Assembly: GCF_009749395.1 (NCBI RefSeq)
Contig: NZ_WBIR01000001.1
Location: forward strand, 124,001-188,000
Direction of reading: 5' to 3'
Length of the DNA: 64,000 nucleotides
DNA from: Agromyces salentinus
GTDB taxonomy: Bacteria; Actinomycetota; Actinomycetes; Actinomycetales; Microbacteriaceae
Shown piece by piece: positions 8,186 through 16,590 of the stretch. The notes below the pieces were generated by a model. That model ran no database searches and was not told the origin of the DNA. It saw nothing but the letters and a program-made list of their open reading frames with translations. A program made the position numbers and the translations under genes. Position 1 is the stretch's first letter, and every line of letters begins with the position of its first letter.

Positions 8186-8926
8186 TCAGACGTTGCGCGG
8201 CAGATCTGGGTTCGACCTGAACTCGTCACTGAGCTCCAGGATCAACGCGGCGTGGTCGGTTGCTCTTTCTGCGAGCGGTGTCTGGTCGTAGAAAGCGTTC
8301 AGCACGTCGTCGAGAAGGGAGGGATGGACGTAGACATGGTCTACCCGGAACCCGTTGCCCGCGGTGCTGAACCAGGAGTACTCCCGTTCGTCAGGATGCG
8401 AAAGCCGCCAGGGGTCGACGTAGCCAGTCGCTTCGAGCGCGGCGAGTCGATCGGCGCCGTCGAACCCGGCTCCTGCCGGGGATTTGTCCAAGGTGTTCGT
8501 GCCTGTGTTCCAGTCGCCTATCAACACCCCTGCATTGAGATGGCCGCTGGCGGCCGCCGAGATGACGGCATCCCAGTAGGGCAGCTTGAGCTTCCTTTGG
8601 GGGAGGTAGACCCCGACGAGGCTCAACCCATTTGTTGCCACCGCCCATAGCCGATGCGAATCCAAGTCGGGATCTAAGTCCTGAGCCAACGACCATGAGC
8701 GGTCGATCACCGAACGCGAGGCTATAGCGATCCCATTGGACGAGCCCGGTGGCAGTGAGGTCGTTGTCTGATATCCGAGCGAATGCAGCCCGTCGATGAG
8801 AGCTACGCCAGGAGTTCGGAACTCGGTGAGCACGAGGACGTCTGCGTCGATCCTCGCGATCTGCTCGAGCAGCGAACGGACGCACGGTCCGCCACCGTGC
8901 CGTAAGTTCAGGGTCGCGATCCGCAT
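8186..8926 (-). CDS. endonuclease/exonuclease/phosphatase (EEP) family protein
   Basis: A 246-residue EEP-fold hydrolase. Metal and catalytic motifs are in the right order: TLNLRH (Asn) at 5-10, LTEFR (Glu) near 35, GDWNTGTN (Asp, Asn) near 138, FRVDHVYV near 203 and TDHAAL (His) near 227. The family includes exodeoxyribonuclease III, DNase I-like enzymes and phosphodiesterases, so DNA, RNA or a phosphoester could be the substrate. A GGAAGGAA Shine-Dalgarno precedes the ATG. It is convergent with the HNH gene; co-function is not indicated. Confidence 0.88.
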   Translation of the reverse strand: MRIATLNLRHGGGPCVRSLLEQIARIDADVLVLTEFRTPGVALIDGLHSLGYQTTTSLPPGSSNGIAIASRSVIDRSWSLAQDLDPDLDSHRLWAVATNGLSLVGVYLPQRKLKLPYWDAVISAAASGHLNAGVLIGDWNTGTNTLDKSPAGAGFDGADRLAALEATGYVDPWRLSHPDEREYSWFSTAGNGFRVDHVYVHPSLLDDVLNAFYDQTPLAERATDHAALILELSDEFRSNPDLPRNV

Positions 8927-9578
8927 TCACTCGATTCCTTCCTCATGGAGGAGAGCGGTCATCACTCAGGTGCGAGCCTAGTCAGGCGATCCGCGGCAAG
9001 CTCGGGGGCGCAGTCATCACCCCAGCTGCGCAGTTGCCCGCAGGCGGATCGGCTTTCGGCTCACTCTCACTCTTCGATTCGGCCCAGCTTGGCTGCGGCG
9101 GTGAGCACATGCCGGGGCGATCGGCCTGCGCAAACACGTCTCGATAAACGAGATCCTCGTGCGGCCCACGCATCAAGTGCACGCCTGGAATGCCTCCCGT
9201 CGAGCGACATGAAGGCTCGCGTGGGGCGCCGCAGCGGTGCCCAACAGTTAGGGAAGCATCCCGCCCAGGCCCCCGGAGGCAAGATCCACCATGCGGATCT
9301 TCGCGCAGCGCGCACACTCCTCATACGGAGCGACATCCGGTTCACGATGCACCACCCACCGATGCACGCCGAGCCGGCACCTGAACGGCGTCCGACCCAT
9401 AATTACACCCTCAATCTGGGAACCGTGAATCTGAGGCGAAGGCTACTCCACCCGCACACGGACAGCCACCGACCCCAATGGATCACCGCGGATCGCGATG
9501 GACCGCGAGCACGAGCCACCCGATGACGAGTTGCGAACAGACAAGAGGAAAGAAGGGGGCGAGAGCTGCATCCGGCCG
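8927..9578. other. 650-bp region without a supported gene
   Basis: Open frames on both strands here are Arg/Pro/Ser-rich shadows without recognisable motifs or good start signals. Composition is slightly less GC-rich around 9390-9480. I see no RNA gene or inverted repeat of note. It may be decayed coding sequence. Confidence 0.5.
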
Positions 9579-9764
9579 TCAAACGCTGCCGGCGCCGGGG
9601 CCGGCCTGTTCCCGCTTCTCCTGTTCGATCCGCGCCTGCTCTTGGGCAGTGCGCTCAGCGGCGGGATCCTCCGAGGGGGCGCGGGAGCGTCCCGCGTTCC
9701 TGACCAGCAATACGACGATCGCAGCGAGTATCACGAGCCCGACGATCCACAACAGCGGATCCAT
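9579..9764 (-). CDS. small membrane-anchored protein with charged helix
   Basis: A 61-residue protein with one N-terminal TM helix (LLWIVGLVILAAIVVLLV) followed by a charged Glu/Arg/Gln region likely to be helical. GGAGG lies 7 nt before the ATG at 9764, which supports this short start over a longer frame to 10040. Family unknown. Confidence 0.6.
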   Translation of the reverse strand: MDPLLWIVGLVILAAIVVLLVRNAGRSRAPSEDPAAERTAQEQARIEQEKREQAGPGAGSV

Positions 9765-10075
9765 GACGCACCTCCTCGTGCCCGACGCCGTCGACGTCGA
9801 CGATCCATACACTATCCCCGACACGTCGGTGCCGCTATGAACTCCTCCGGGTACGGTTCCGGCTCGACCGGGACCGCACCTCGCCGGCTTACCTCTGGGC
9901 CCGCCCGATACCTGCAAGCAGGTCGGGCGCGTGTGCCGTCGGTGCACGGACGCTCGTGAGCGGATCCACCGTCGGATGACCGCAAGCGGATCCTGTCGCA
10001 ATCCTGCGCCGCCCGCGCCCGATCGGAGTACGATGTGCATCGTCTCCCCTGACGACGCGGACGGGAGGGGATCAC

Positions 10076-10222
10076 ATGACTGGGAAAACGTGGCGGTGCC
10101 GTCTGGGCATGCACAAGTGGGTCGTGCATCATCAGGAAGAGACCGGAGCGCGGTTCTTCGAGTGCGCTCGATGCGGGAAGGATCGCTCGCCCGACGGCCA
10201 GCTCCCGCCTATCGGCATGTGA
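10076..10222 (+). CDS. small zinc-ribbon-like protein
   Basis: A 48-residue protein: WRCRLGMHKW near the start and FFECARCGKDR in the middle give a C-x2-C knuckle plus upstream Cys/His ligands. It resembles the very small zinc-ribbon proteins common in actinobacteria, whose function is unknown. GGGAGGGGA lies about 6 nt upstream of the ATG. The ORF is short but has a good start signal and a recognisable pattern. Confidence 0.65.
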   Translation: MTGKTWRCRLGMHKWVVHHQEETGARFFECARCGKDRSPDGQLPPIGM

Positions 10223-10485
10223 TCCGAGGCAACCGCCAGATTCAGCGGTAACCGATCATGTCTTCATCGCCCATTGCGTTGACGGGGCGGCTCTCGTCGT
10301 AGCCTCAGTGTCGAGCCGCGGACCCTGCTCGCCTTCCTCATCGCGGTTGCCAAGCATCGTCCACGGACTGCGAGGATTCGCCTCGAAATACTCGAGCCGC
10401 GACCCGGCACGATGCGTCAGAGCTCATTGCCTCAAGGGTCGGCAGACGGCCGCAAGCGGATCCAGATGCGGGCACCGACGAGTGC

Positions 10486-10842
10486 TCAACCCAGGATGGT
10501 GACTGATCCGCCCGCGACCTGCCAGCGTCCGTCGATGATGCGCCAGTCGCGGGTCCATCGCAGGCTGACGTCGACCCATCGGCCGTCATTCCACACCGTT
10601 GCCGCGGCAGTCGTCTCGGTGGCGCCGGCCCTCGCGACCTCGGTCGTGCGCCGGTGGGTCTCCTGGATGCTCGCGAAGCGGGTTGCGCCGCTCCGATGCG
10701 CCTCCAGGTCGGCCGCTTTACCGATCACCTTCCCGTCTGGACCGGCGAACACGAGGTCGTCGACGTCGCTGGCCCGCATGGCCGCCTGGATCGCATCTTC
10801 GGCCTGGTCGAGCGTGCGTCCGGCGTCGTCCCGTGTTGACAT
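10486..10842 (-). CDS. NTF2-like / SnoaL-type small protein
   Basis: A 118-residue protein with the alternating beta pattern of the nuclear-transport-factor-2 fold. Its stretches DLVFAGPDGKVIGKAADLEAH and DWRIIDGRWQVAGGSVTIL resemble DUF4440/SnoaL-like proteins, small ligand-binding or enzyme-like domains. No catalytic residues can be assigned. TAGCGT lies 6 nt upstream of the ATG (complement of 10849-10854), so the transcript is probably leaderless. Confidence 0.7.
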   Translation of the reverse strand: MSTRDDAGRTLDQAEDAIQAAMRASDVDDLVFAGPDGKVIGKAADLEAHRSGATRFASIQETHRRTTEVARAGATETTAAATVWNDGRWVDVSLRWTRDWRIIDGRWQVAGGSVTILG

Positions 10843-10928
10843 GGCCCCACGCTACGACGTCTTCCCCCTCCCGCGCCCGCTGCCGGATCGGCGGGCCGCC
10901 GTGTCCTGCCTGCCAGTACGCTCACGTC

Positions 10929-11237
10929 ATGGACAATGCCACGCGCGAAGCACTAGGCGATGTGGCTGCGCTTGCCTTGCTGGTTCTACGAGGGCTGCTG
11001 CTCTGGATCCTCATCCCGCTGGGCTTCGTGCTGTGGCTGGTCATCTTTGGCTGGAGTGCACGCGTCGGCCTCGGCACCTTTCTCGGATGGCTAGACCTAA
11101 ATCTCACCGCAGCCCTACAACGGGCGCTGGGCCTGCCGGTACGCGGGAAGGGCTCGAAGAGGAGCGCCGAGTTCGTTCCGATGCGCCTCATGCAGTCCGT
11201 GAAGCACCGCATCCACATCGTCCGTGACCCGTTCTAG
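10929..11237 (+). CDS. membrane protein of unknown function
   Basis: A 102-residue protein with one long or two short hydrophobic helices (about 15-42) and a basic C-terminal half. TACGCT at 10917-10922 is 6 nt upstream of the ATG, giving a leaderless start. Divergent from the NTF2-like gene; family not recognised. Confidence 0.6.
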   Translation: MDNATREALGDVAALALLVLRGLLLWILIPLGFVLWLVIFGWSARVGLGTFLGWLDLNLTAALQRALGLPVRGKGSKRSAEFVPMRLMQSVKHRIHIVRDPF

Positions 11238-11306
11238 GCCCGAACAGCGCGAGCCGGCGACGACACCGTCGGGCGCCCTCTCGGTGGGGGTTCGGTCGAG
11301 TTGTGT

Positions 11307-11558
11307 TCAGCCTGCGATAAGTCGGCGACCCGCGTCGATTATCAGCCCAACGGACAGGACCACCAAGAATCCGGAAACCAGCGCAAAGGTCCCGGTCGTC
11401 GAACTCCGAGCGCTCGTCTCGCCGACGCGGCGCGGCAGTCTCTCGAGTCGTTCCTGAGTCTCGCGCGCGCGTGTTGCGCGCGTGAAGAAGAGCCACAGCC
11501 CGAGTGCGACGCCCGCAAATCCGGCGAAGAGTTCAATGAACGTGTTGATCGGTTCCAA
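11307..11558 (-). CDS. small two-TM membrane protein
   Basis: An 83-residue protein with TM helices near residues 8-26 and 56-75, separated by a very basic, helix-forming stretch (TRARETQERLERLPRRVGE). Convergent with the 102-residue membrane protein. No family recognised. Confidence 0.6.
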   Translation of the reverse strand: MEPINTFIELFAGFAGVALGLWLFFTRATRARETQERLERLPRRVGETSARSSTTGTFALVSGFLVVLSVGLIIDAGRRLIAG

Positions 11559-11685
11559 ACGGTTCAGCTCCGCACCTTGGTGTGAACAGTGAGTCGTCCG
11601 GTGCAGCAGAGCCCCGCGAAGCGAGCCGGACGCATGAGCGAGCCTCTCACGCCACCTGCCGCAGGGCTAGCCGTAAGCCGATCCG

Positions 11686-12162
11686 CTATTGCGGCCCGGC
11701 TGCTCCGAGTACGGTTAGCGGACCTTCGTCGGCGGTGGGAGGCTCGAAGTGGTCGAAATACTCGGCAGCGAGGTCCACAGCGAGTGCATAGTCGTCCGCG
11801 TGCTCATGGCCGCGTGCTTGCATCCGTTCAAGCGCAATTGCTCGTGGGGTCGCGAGATAGATGGTCTCCGGTACCACTCCGAGTGGTCGCAGCAGGTCAC
11901 GATACGCGAGGCGGGATCGTCTTGACCAGAACGAGAAGTCGAGGACGACATCGGCACCGGCTTCGACCAGTGCGACGAGGCGGTCTCGCAGTTCTCGCTC
12001 GATCTCCTCGTGCACGTCGGTCGGAAGAGGCATCACGTGGATCCCACGTCGCCAGGCTTCCCGGTCGAACGAGAGTCGGGTCATGCCCTTCGCTTCGAGT
12101 TCTCTGGCGACGGTCGATTTTCCGGATCCCGCCGGCCCGCACATCAGAACGACCCTGCTCAC
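11686..12162 (-). CDS. AAA/P-loop kinase-like protein
   Basis: A 158-residue nucleotide-binding protein. Walker A GPAGSGKST is at 9-17, followed by a LSFDREAWRR switch, DVVLDFSFWSRRSR as Walker-B-like segment, and a lid Arg-rich region with IALERMQARGHEH. This resembles small ATP-dependent kinases (zeta-toxin, gluconate-kinase or adenylate-kinase superfamily); the substrate is unknown. The GTG start is supported by TAGAGT 7 nt upstream (leaderless), and a longer frame upstream is Arg-rich nonsense. Confidence 0.8.
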   Translation of the reverse strand: MSRVVLMCGPAGSGKSTVARELEAKGMTRLSFDREAWRRGIHVMPLPTDVHEEIERELRDRLVALVEAGADVVLDFSFWSRRSRLAYRDLLRPLGVVPETIYLATPRAIALERMQARGHEHADDYALAVDLAAEYFDHFEPPTADEGPLTVLGAAGPQ

Positions 12163-12347
12163 CGTCCCGACTCTAGCTCCCCGACCGAAAGCGGATCGTT
12201 CCACGGGCGTCCGGGCAATCAAGGCACTGGCGCTGCGGCGCCGGAGCGCACTCTCACCTCCGCAACAGTGGAGAGGCGATCGAGTATGCCTCTGCAGTGC
12301 AAGCACGCAGCGAAATGCGCGCCGTCGCGGGCCCGCACGGTCCTCGT

Positions 12348-13280
12348 TCATGCAGGGCGTCTTGACGGTGGCGGCTGCAAGACGAGGATGGCGACCGCCG
12401 TGATGACGAGCGCGGCAGCGACCACTGTCTGCGCGGTGAGTGTTTCGCCAAGGATCGCCCAGCCGAGGGCAACGGCAACGAGCGGGTTCACGAACGCATA
12501 GGTTCCAACGAGGCGGGATGATGCGTGTGCGAGGAGCCAGGTGTATGCGCTGTACGCGAGCAGGCTTCCGAAGACGATGAGGTACGCCACGGCGATCCAC
12601 GATGATGCCGTGATCTCCGCGAGGTCTACACGGGAGAGCTCTCCGCTGACCGACCCGATCAGAACGAGGACGAGTCCTGCGGCGATCATCTGGATGGCGC
12701 TGCCGAGCAATGGTTGCGCGGGTTGTGTCGCATGCCTGCTGTAGATCGATCCGAGGCCCCAACTCAGAGCGCCGGCGAGAGTGGCCAGCATAGGAATCAG
12801 GGCGGGTACTGCGCCGTCGAAGGGGTCGACCAAGACCACGACACCTGCAACTCCCGTGGCGAGGCCGATGACAACGGGGGTGGTGATGCGTTCTCGATCG
12901 AAGACGGCCGCGCCGACGACGATCCAGATCGGGATCGTCGCGAGCAGGAGCGCCGCAAGACCGGACGAGATGTACTGCTCCGCCCAGCTGACGACACCCG
13001 TGCCGGCCGCGGGAAGCAGGAGGCCGATGATGATGCCGGAGCGCCACTGACGAGGCGTCGGCGGCGTCCAGCCGCGCTGCGGATGTCGTCGGCGCTGCAG
13101 CGCGCACCAGGCATACAGCAACGCCCCGGCGATCAGGAACCGCACGCCGCTCATGAGCAGCGGAGGGATTGCCGCGATCGCGACCTTGATCGCAACGTAG
13201 GTCGAACCCCACACCAGGTAGACGACTGCGAGCGCCGCGACCAACCGCACACGGTCGGACAGTCCGAACTTGCTAGCCAC
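12348..13280 (-). CDS. EamA family (DMT) transporter
   Basis: A 310-residue inner-membrane protein with ten predicted helices in two EamA repeats. VYLVWGSTYVAIKVA is the typical first-helix motif, and the second repeat starts about residue 155 (ALSWGLGSIYSRH). Members export small metabolites such as amino acids. I start it at the GTG at 13280, which gives normal family length. Remnants of an ArsR regulator and an OsmC protein lie directly upstream. Confidence 0.88.
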   Translation of the reverse strand: MASKFGLSDRVRLVAALAVVYLVWGSTYVAIKVAIAAIPPLLMSGVRFLIAGALLYAWCALQRRRHPQRGWTPPTPRQWRSGIIIGLLLPAAGTGVVSWAEQYISSGLAALLLATIPIWIVVGAAVFDRERITTPVVIGLATGVAGVVVLVDPFDGAVPALIPMLATLAGALSWGLGSIYSRHATQPAQPLLGSAIQMIAAGLVLVLIGSVSGELSRVDLAEITASSWIAVAYLIVFGSLLAYSAYTWLLAHASSRLVGTYAFVNPLVAVALGWAILGETLTAQTVVAAALVITAVAILVLQPPPSRRPA

Positions 13281-13431
13281 GATGCATCCGCCCGCCCAGT
13301 CTTGCCGTAGGACCGGATTTCTGGATCCCGACCGCGGTGTTCTGCTGTGCCGTGAACGCCTCTCCGGCCGGGACGGAGCGGTCACCGAGGAGCGCGAACA
13401 TGATCCGGCCACGCGCGGGGTCCCCGAGTGC
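13273..13431 (-). pseudogene. ArsR-family regulator fragment
   Basis: Reverse-strand translation from 13431 gives ALGDPARGRIMFALLGDR followed by SVPAGE, the first helices of an ArsR winged-helix domain, then loses similarity and stops at 13273. No start codon or recognition helix remains. It sits just upstream of the EamA gene, which it may once have regulated, and runs in another frame through the tail of the OsmC remnant. Confidence 0.45.
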
Positions 13432-13648
13432 CCCCGACGTGTCCGATGGGCGTTTGGACGGATCTCGCGATGAAGCAGTAGTCGGCGACTCGATGGTGCA
13501 ACTCCTCCGCTAGCTGGGCGTCACTCTCGGCTGTGATGGCGACGGTGGGGTGGAGAGTGACGTTGTCGAACTGACCGGCGCCGTTGAATTCTTCGATCAT
13601 GAGGCCGGTTGGATGGTCTTCGTACGCCACGTAGTTATGGTCGGTCAT
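13382..13648 (-). pseudogene. OsmC-family protein, internally deleted
   Basis: An 88-residue frame. The first residues (MTDHNYVAYE) have a good AGGAG Shine-Dalgarno. They are joined to the second half of an OsmC/Ohr peroxiredoxin: NGAGQFDNVTLHPTVAI, then ADYCFIARSVQTPIGH with the conserved second Cys region. The roughly 60 residues that should carry the first catalytic Cys are missing, and the C-terminus reads through into the ArsR fragment. Family members detoxify organic hydroperoxides; this one cannot. Confidence 0.65.
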
Positions 13649-13820
13649 GGTCGGTCTCCTTGTGGAGTGTGACGAGCGCGTCTCGTGTGGCGAGGATGTG
13701 CGTGTTGGCGGCGTCACGCCAGGCATCCGCATCCCCTCACGGACGCCGTCGAGCATGACGCGGTGCTCATGGTCGCATCATCGACTCGCTGCACGGTTCT
13801 TCGATAAGCCGGCTGCGCGT

Positions 13821-15119
13821 TCATTCGGAAAGGCCCTGCGTACAGGTGGCTTGTGATGCGACTTGCCCTTTCAGTCCCTCCATGACGGGCGGTGCCGGTT
13901 CGTTGGATTCGACCGGAGCCGGAGCCGCGGGCACCGTCGTGGCGGGCGATTCGGGCACCGGCTCGGGCGCCGGCTCGGGTGCTGGCTCGGCAGGCGCTGG
14001 GGCGACTCCGGAGCCGAGCGAGTCGCTGCCGAGGGTGAAGGGTTGGTCGGACACGATCGCGGCGATGAGTTGTTCGGCGTGGTCTGCGAGCGGAACGACT
14101 TTTCCCGGGAACTCCGCGTCGCCGGTTGTTCCGGGGTATTGCACGAAGACGATCTGGTCGAGTGGGATGTCTTTCATCGACATCGCGAGCGAGGCCATGG
14201 TGATGGGGTTGGCCAACGAGGTCGAGAGCACCATGTGGTCGACAGCGACGCGGGCCAATCCGATGACCTTTGCCGGATCCGTCAGCGTCGCTTCGGACTG
14301 GACCCGCCGGATCAGCGAGGACAGGAAGGCCTGTTGGTTGGAGATGCGTGCGAGGTCGCTTCCATCACCGATGCCGTGTCTGGTGCGCAGGAACGCCAGC
14401 GCCGCGTGACCCTGAAGCGAGCTCGTCCCGGCAGGCAGGATCAGACCCGCCTCAGGGTCATCGATCGGTTCCGTCAAGCACACCTCAACGCCCCCCACTG
14501 CATCGCTCATCGCGATGACGCCGCTGAAAGCCACCGACGCCGCGTACTCGAAGGGTTCGCCGGTGAGCGACGAGATGGTTTGGGCGACGCACCCGAGCCC
14601 GCCGCGACCGTAGGCATCGTTCAGGGGCTGTGCTGACATCGCATCGAAGGTTTCGCCGGTCGCTGGGTCGACGCACTCGGGATGCGGAACGATCAGGTCG
14701 CGAGGAAAGCTGACGGCGGTTGCGCGGGAGTGGTCGTCGCTGACGTGGAGCCATATGTTGACGTCGTTGAGCGTTGCGCCTCCCCGGTCACCGTACGCGT
14801 CACCCTGGTCGGCGGAATTGTCGGCGCCGACGACCAACATGTCGAAGCCGCCATCGACGCTCCCCAGACCCACCGACGGGAGGCTTTCCGTTGAGGTGCC
14901 GATGTCGACGGCGTTCGACGACACCGACCCCAATGACTCAGCGGCGAAATAGAGGGCAACCGCGGTCGTCGCGACGGAACAGCACGCCAGCGCAGCTCCG
15001 CTGAGCTTGAACAGAGCTCGAGTTGTCGACGATCGAGGCTTGAGCTTGCCATGCCGGACGGAGTCGCCGTCTTTGACGTCGATGGTCCTTCGGTGCTTGA
15101 TGACCTGTGAGAGGGTCAT
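13821..15119 (-). CDS. LytR-CpsA-Psr (LCP) family cell-wall ligase
   Basis: A 432-residue protein: short cytoplasmic Arg/Lys-rich N-terminus, one TM helix (about 36-60), then an extracytoplasmic LCP domain. Motifs include DMLVVGADNS, AVSFPRDLIVP with the Arg-Asp pair, LNDAYGRGG, and FLRTRHGIGDGSDLARISNQQ, the polyphosphate-binding Arg-rich signature. LCP enzymes transfer undecaprenyl-linked glycopolymers to peptidoglycan. The C-terminus (about 375-432) is a Pro/Ala/Glu low-complexity tail. Start position is uncertain by some residues. Confidence 0.88.
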   Translation of the reverse strand: MTLSQVIKHRRTIDVKDGDSVRHGKLKPRSSTTRALFKLSGAALACCSVATTAVALYFAAESLGSVSSNAVDIGTSTESLPSVGLGSVDGGFDMLVVGADNSADQGDAYGDRGGATLNDVNIWLHVSDDHSRATAVSFPRDLIVPHPECVDPATGETFDAMSAQPLNDAYGRGGLGCVAQTISSLTGEPFEYAASVAFSGVIAMSDAVGGVEVCLTEPIDDPEAGLILPAGTSSLQGHAALAFLRTRHGIGDGSDLARISNQQAFLSSLIRRVQSEATLTDPAKVIGLARVAVDHMVLSTSLANPITMASLAMSMKDIPLDQIVFVQYPGTTGDAEFPGKVVPLADHAEQLIAAIVSDQPFTLGSDSLGSGVAPAPAEPAPEPAPEPVPESPATTVPAAPAPVESNEPAPPVMEGLKGQVASQATCTQGLSE

Positions 15120-15259
15120 CGCGTGGCCCTGTCCGAGCTCCTCGGCGCCGATTCGGTCGGCCGCCCGCAGGCGTGTGGCGGCATTGCTTGACGCGTCCCT
15201 TCCGTAGGTGACTTTCCGGCGGCTCCTACGACCGACGGGTGCGACAGCTCGTCAGTCAG

Positions 15260-15709
15260 TCAGGCAGATGCCCGTTCGATCATCGTTCTGAAGCGGTTGA
15301 GGTTCTCCTCCATGCCGCGAGCGAAGAGCCGCGGAGCCAGCGAGCCGGCGAACCGGGCAGGGCCGGTCAGCCCTTCCGTGGAGATCTGCCCGTGCAGCGC
15401 GATCGTGGTGCCCGCATCCGAGGGGGTGAGTGTGTAGCGGTAGCTGAACGGTGTCGGCCCCTCCACGCTGGTCAGAGTGAATACGCGATCCGGCTCCAGT
15501 TCGGTCACGTCGACGATGTTGATGACCGGCCCGCCGGGAAGGTTTCGGTGGATACGGAAGCGAGAGCCGCGCGAGATCGGCGGTGCAGTGAGCTCCGTGA
15601 CGACGGTAACCGCGGAGTACCACTCGGGCATCCGGGTCACGTCGGAAAGTGCAGCGAAGACGTGACGGACCGAGCCGTTGACGTCGCACTGAATGTCGAA
15701 TGATCCCAT
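15260..15709 (-). CDS. SRPBCC family protein (polyketide cyclase-like)
   Basis: A 149-residue START/Bet v1-like protein. The opening FDIQCDVNGSVRHVFAALSDV and PEWYSAVTVV segments, and the C-terminal helix LFARGMEENLNRFRTMIE, fit the polyketide_cyc2 group. Such proteins bind hydrophobic ligands; no enzymatic residue can be assigned. Its ATG overlaps the stop of a 51-residue ORF (TGATG), so it appears translationally coupled to that ORF. Confidence 0.82.
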   Translation of the reverse strand: MGSFDIQCDVNGSVRHVFAALSDVTRMPEWYSAVTVVTELTAPPISRGSRFRIHRNLPGGPVINIVDVTELEPDRVFTLTSVEGPTPFSYRYTLTPSDAGTTIALHGQISTEGLTGPARFAGSLAPRLFARGMEENLNRFRTMIERASA

Positions 15710-15864
15710 CAGCGCGGCACGCCTGGCGTCAGGGCCGGAGGTTCCGCGAGGGCTGACTCAGTGAACGACCAAACCCCTTCGAGCGCGACGAGGTCGGCTG
15801 CAGCGATGACCCGGTGGAGTCGCTGCTCTGTTTGTTCGATGGTTTCTTGGCTCACGCTCACCAT
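15709..15864 (-). CDS. 51-residue hypothetical protein coupled to SRPBCC gene
   Basis: A short ORF with a very strong GAGGAGAA Shine-Dalgarno 5 nt before the ATG. Its TGA overlaps the next gene's ATG. The peptide has an amphipathic helix (ETIEQTEQRLHRVIAAADLV) and a Pro-rich end; no family recognised. It may be a real small protein or a leader ensuring coupled translation of the SRPBCC protein. Confidence 0.5.
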   Translation of the reverse strand: MVSVSQETIEQTEQRLHRVIAAADLVALEGVWSFTESALAEPPALTPGVPR

Positions 15865-15970
15865 GAGGTTCTCCTCGTCTTCTGACGTGCTTGGTCTGCT
15901 GCCTGCACGAGTGCGTCTCGTGTGGCGGGATGCTGACTGGCTAGCGTCGCGCGCCGTGCTCGGAGGGTGA

Positions 15971-16003
15971 GCGTGGCCGGCCGGTCGTGCCGGTCGGCCA
16001 CGC
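15971..16003 (-). terminator. hairpin after the cupin gene
   Basis: Inverted repeat GCGTGGCCG (15971-15979) and CGGCCACGC (15995-16003), with further complementary bases inside, lies 8 bp beyond the cupin stop. It fits a high-GC terminator. Confidence 0.6.
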
Positions 16004-16011
16004 CTTGCCGG

Positions 16012-16494
16012 TCAGGCGCGGGCGCGCCAGACCGGGCTGTCGACGTAGTGGTTGTCGAAGCGGTCGGAGGTCGCCTGCAGTTCGGGCAGCGTGATCTCGC
16101 CGAGGTGGAACTGCTGCAGCATCCGGTAGTAGGCGAAGCGCTCCTGGCCCGGGGTGTAGATCGCGAGCATGTCGGCAGTGCTTCCCGGGGTGGGCGCGAA
16201 CGCGTGCGCGGTGCCCGAGTCGATGAAGACGAGGTCGCCCGCCGTGAGCGTGTGCACCTCGTCGTCGATGAGCACGTCGAGCGAGCCGTCGATGACGAAG
16301 ATCGTCTCGGTGGCGTTCTCGTGCCGATGTGCCGGCGCTCCGGGCGAGCCGAGGGCGAGGTGGGCACGGTTGATCGTCGTCGCGCCGGCGGTGTGCTCCC
16401 CGTCGGCCAGCAGCGTGATGGAGCTCGTCGGGCCGTCGGCGAGAGTCTCGGCCGTGGCGGCTCGAACGATCGTGTGGGTGGTTGAGGTGTGCAT
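16012..16494 (-). CDS. cupin-domain protein
   Basis: A 160-residue single-cupin protein. Motif 1 is GAPAHRHENATETIFVIDG (His, His, Glu ligands) and motif 2 is GDLVFIDSGTAHAFAP (His ligand), so a divalent metal should be bound. The C-terminal segment after residue 120 (YYRMLQQFHLGEI) is helical. Many such proteins are uncharacterised dioxygenases, isomerases or sugar-binding proteins. Single gene with its own terminator. Confidence 0.85.
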   Translation of the reverse strand: MHTSTTHTIVRAATAETLADGPTSSITLLADGEHTAGATTINRAHLALGSPGAPAHRHENATETIFVIDGSLDVLIDDEVHTLTAGDLVFIDSGTAHAFAPTPGSTADMLAIYTPGQERFAYYRMLQQFHLGEITLPELQATSDRFDNHYVDSPVWRARA

Positions 16495-16590
16495 GTGGTG
16501 CTGCCTTTCATTCGTGATCTGGATATCGGACGTATTGAAGTGAACGACGCGAACCGAGTAGCCGCGGGGTCCGCCGGATTCCGCGGCGAC

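Noticed and set aside
6770..8926. A defined anti-phage defence system at the HNH/EEP genes
   Set aside because: No helicase, methylase, NLR, toxin or other known partner is present and the genes are not co-oriented; only a weak observation is kept.
11686..13212. 508-residue frame covering the P-loop kinase and the EamA region
   Set aside because: Only the last 158 residues are protein-like; the rest is an Arg/His-rich antiparallel or out-of-frame reading of the EamA gene.
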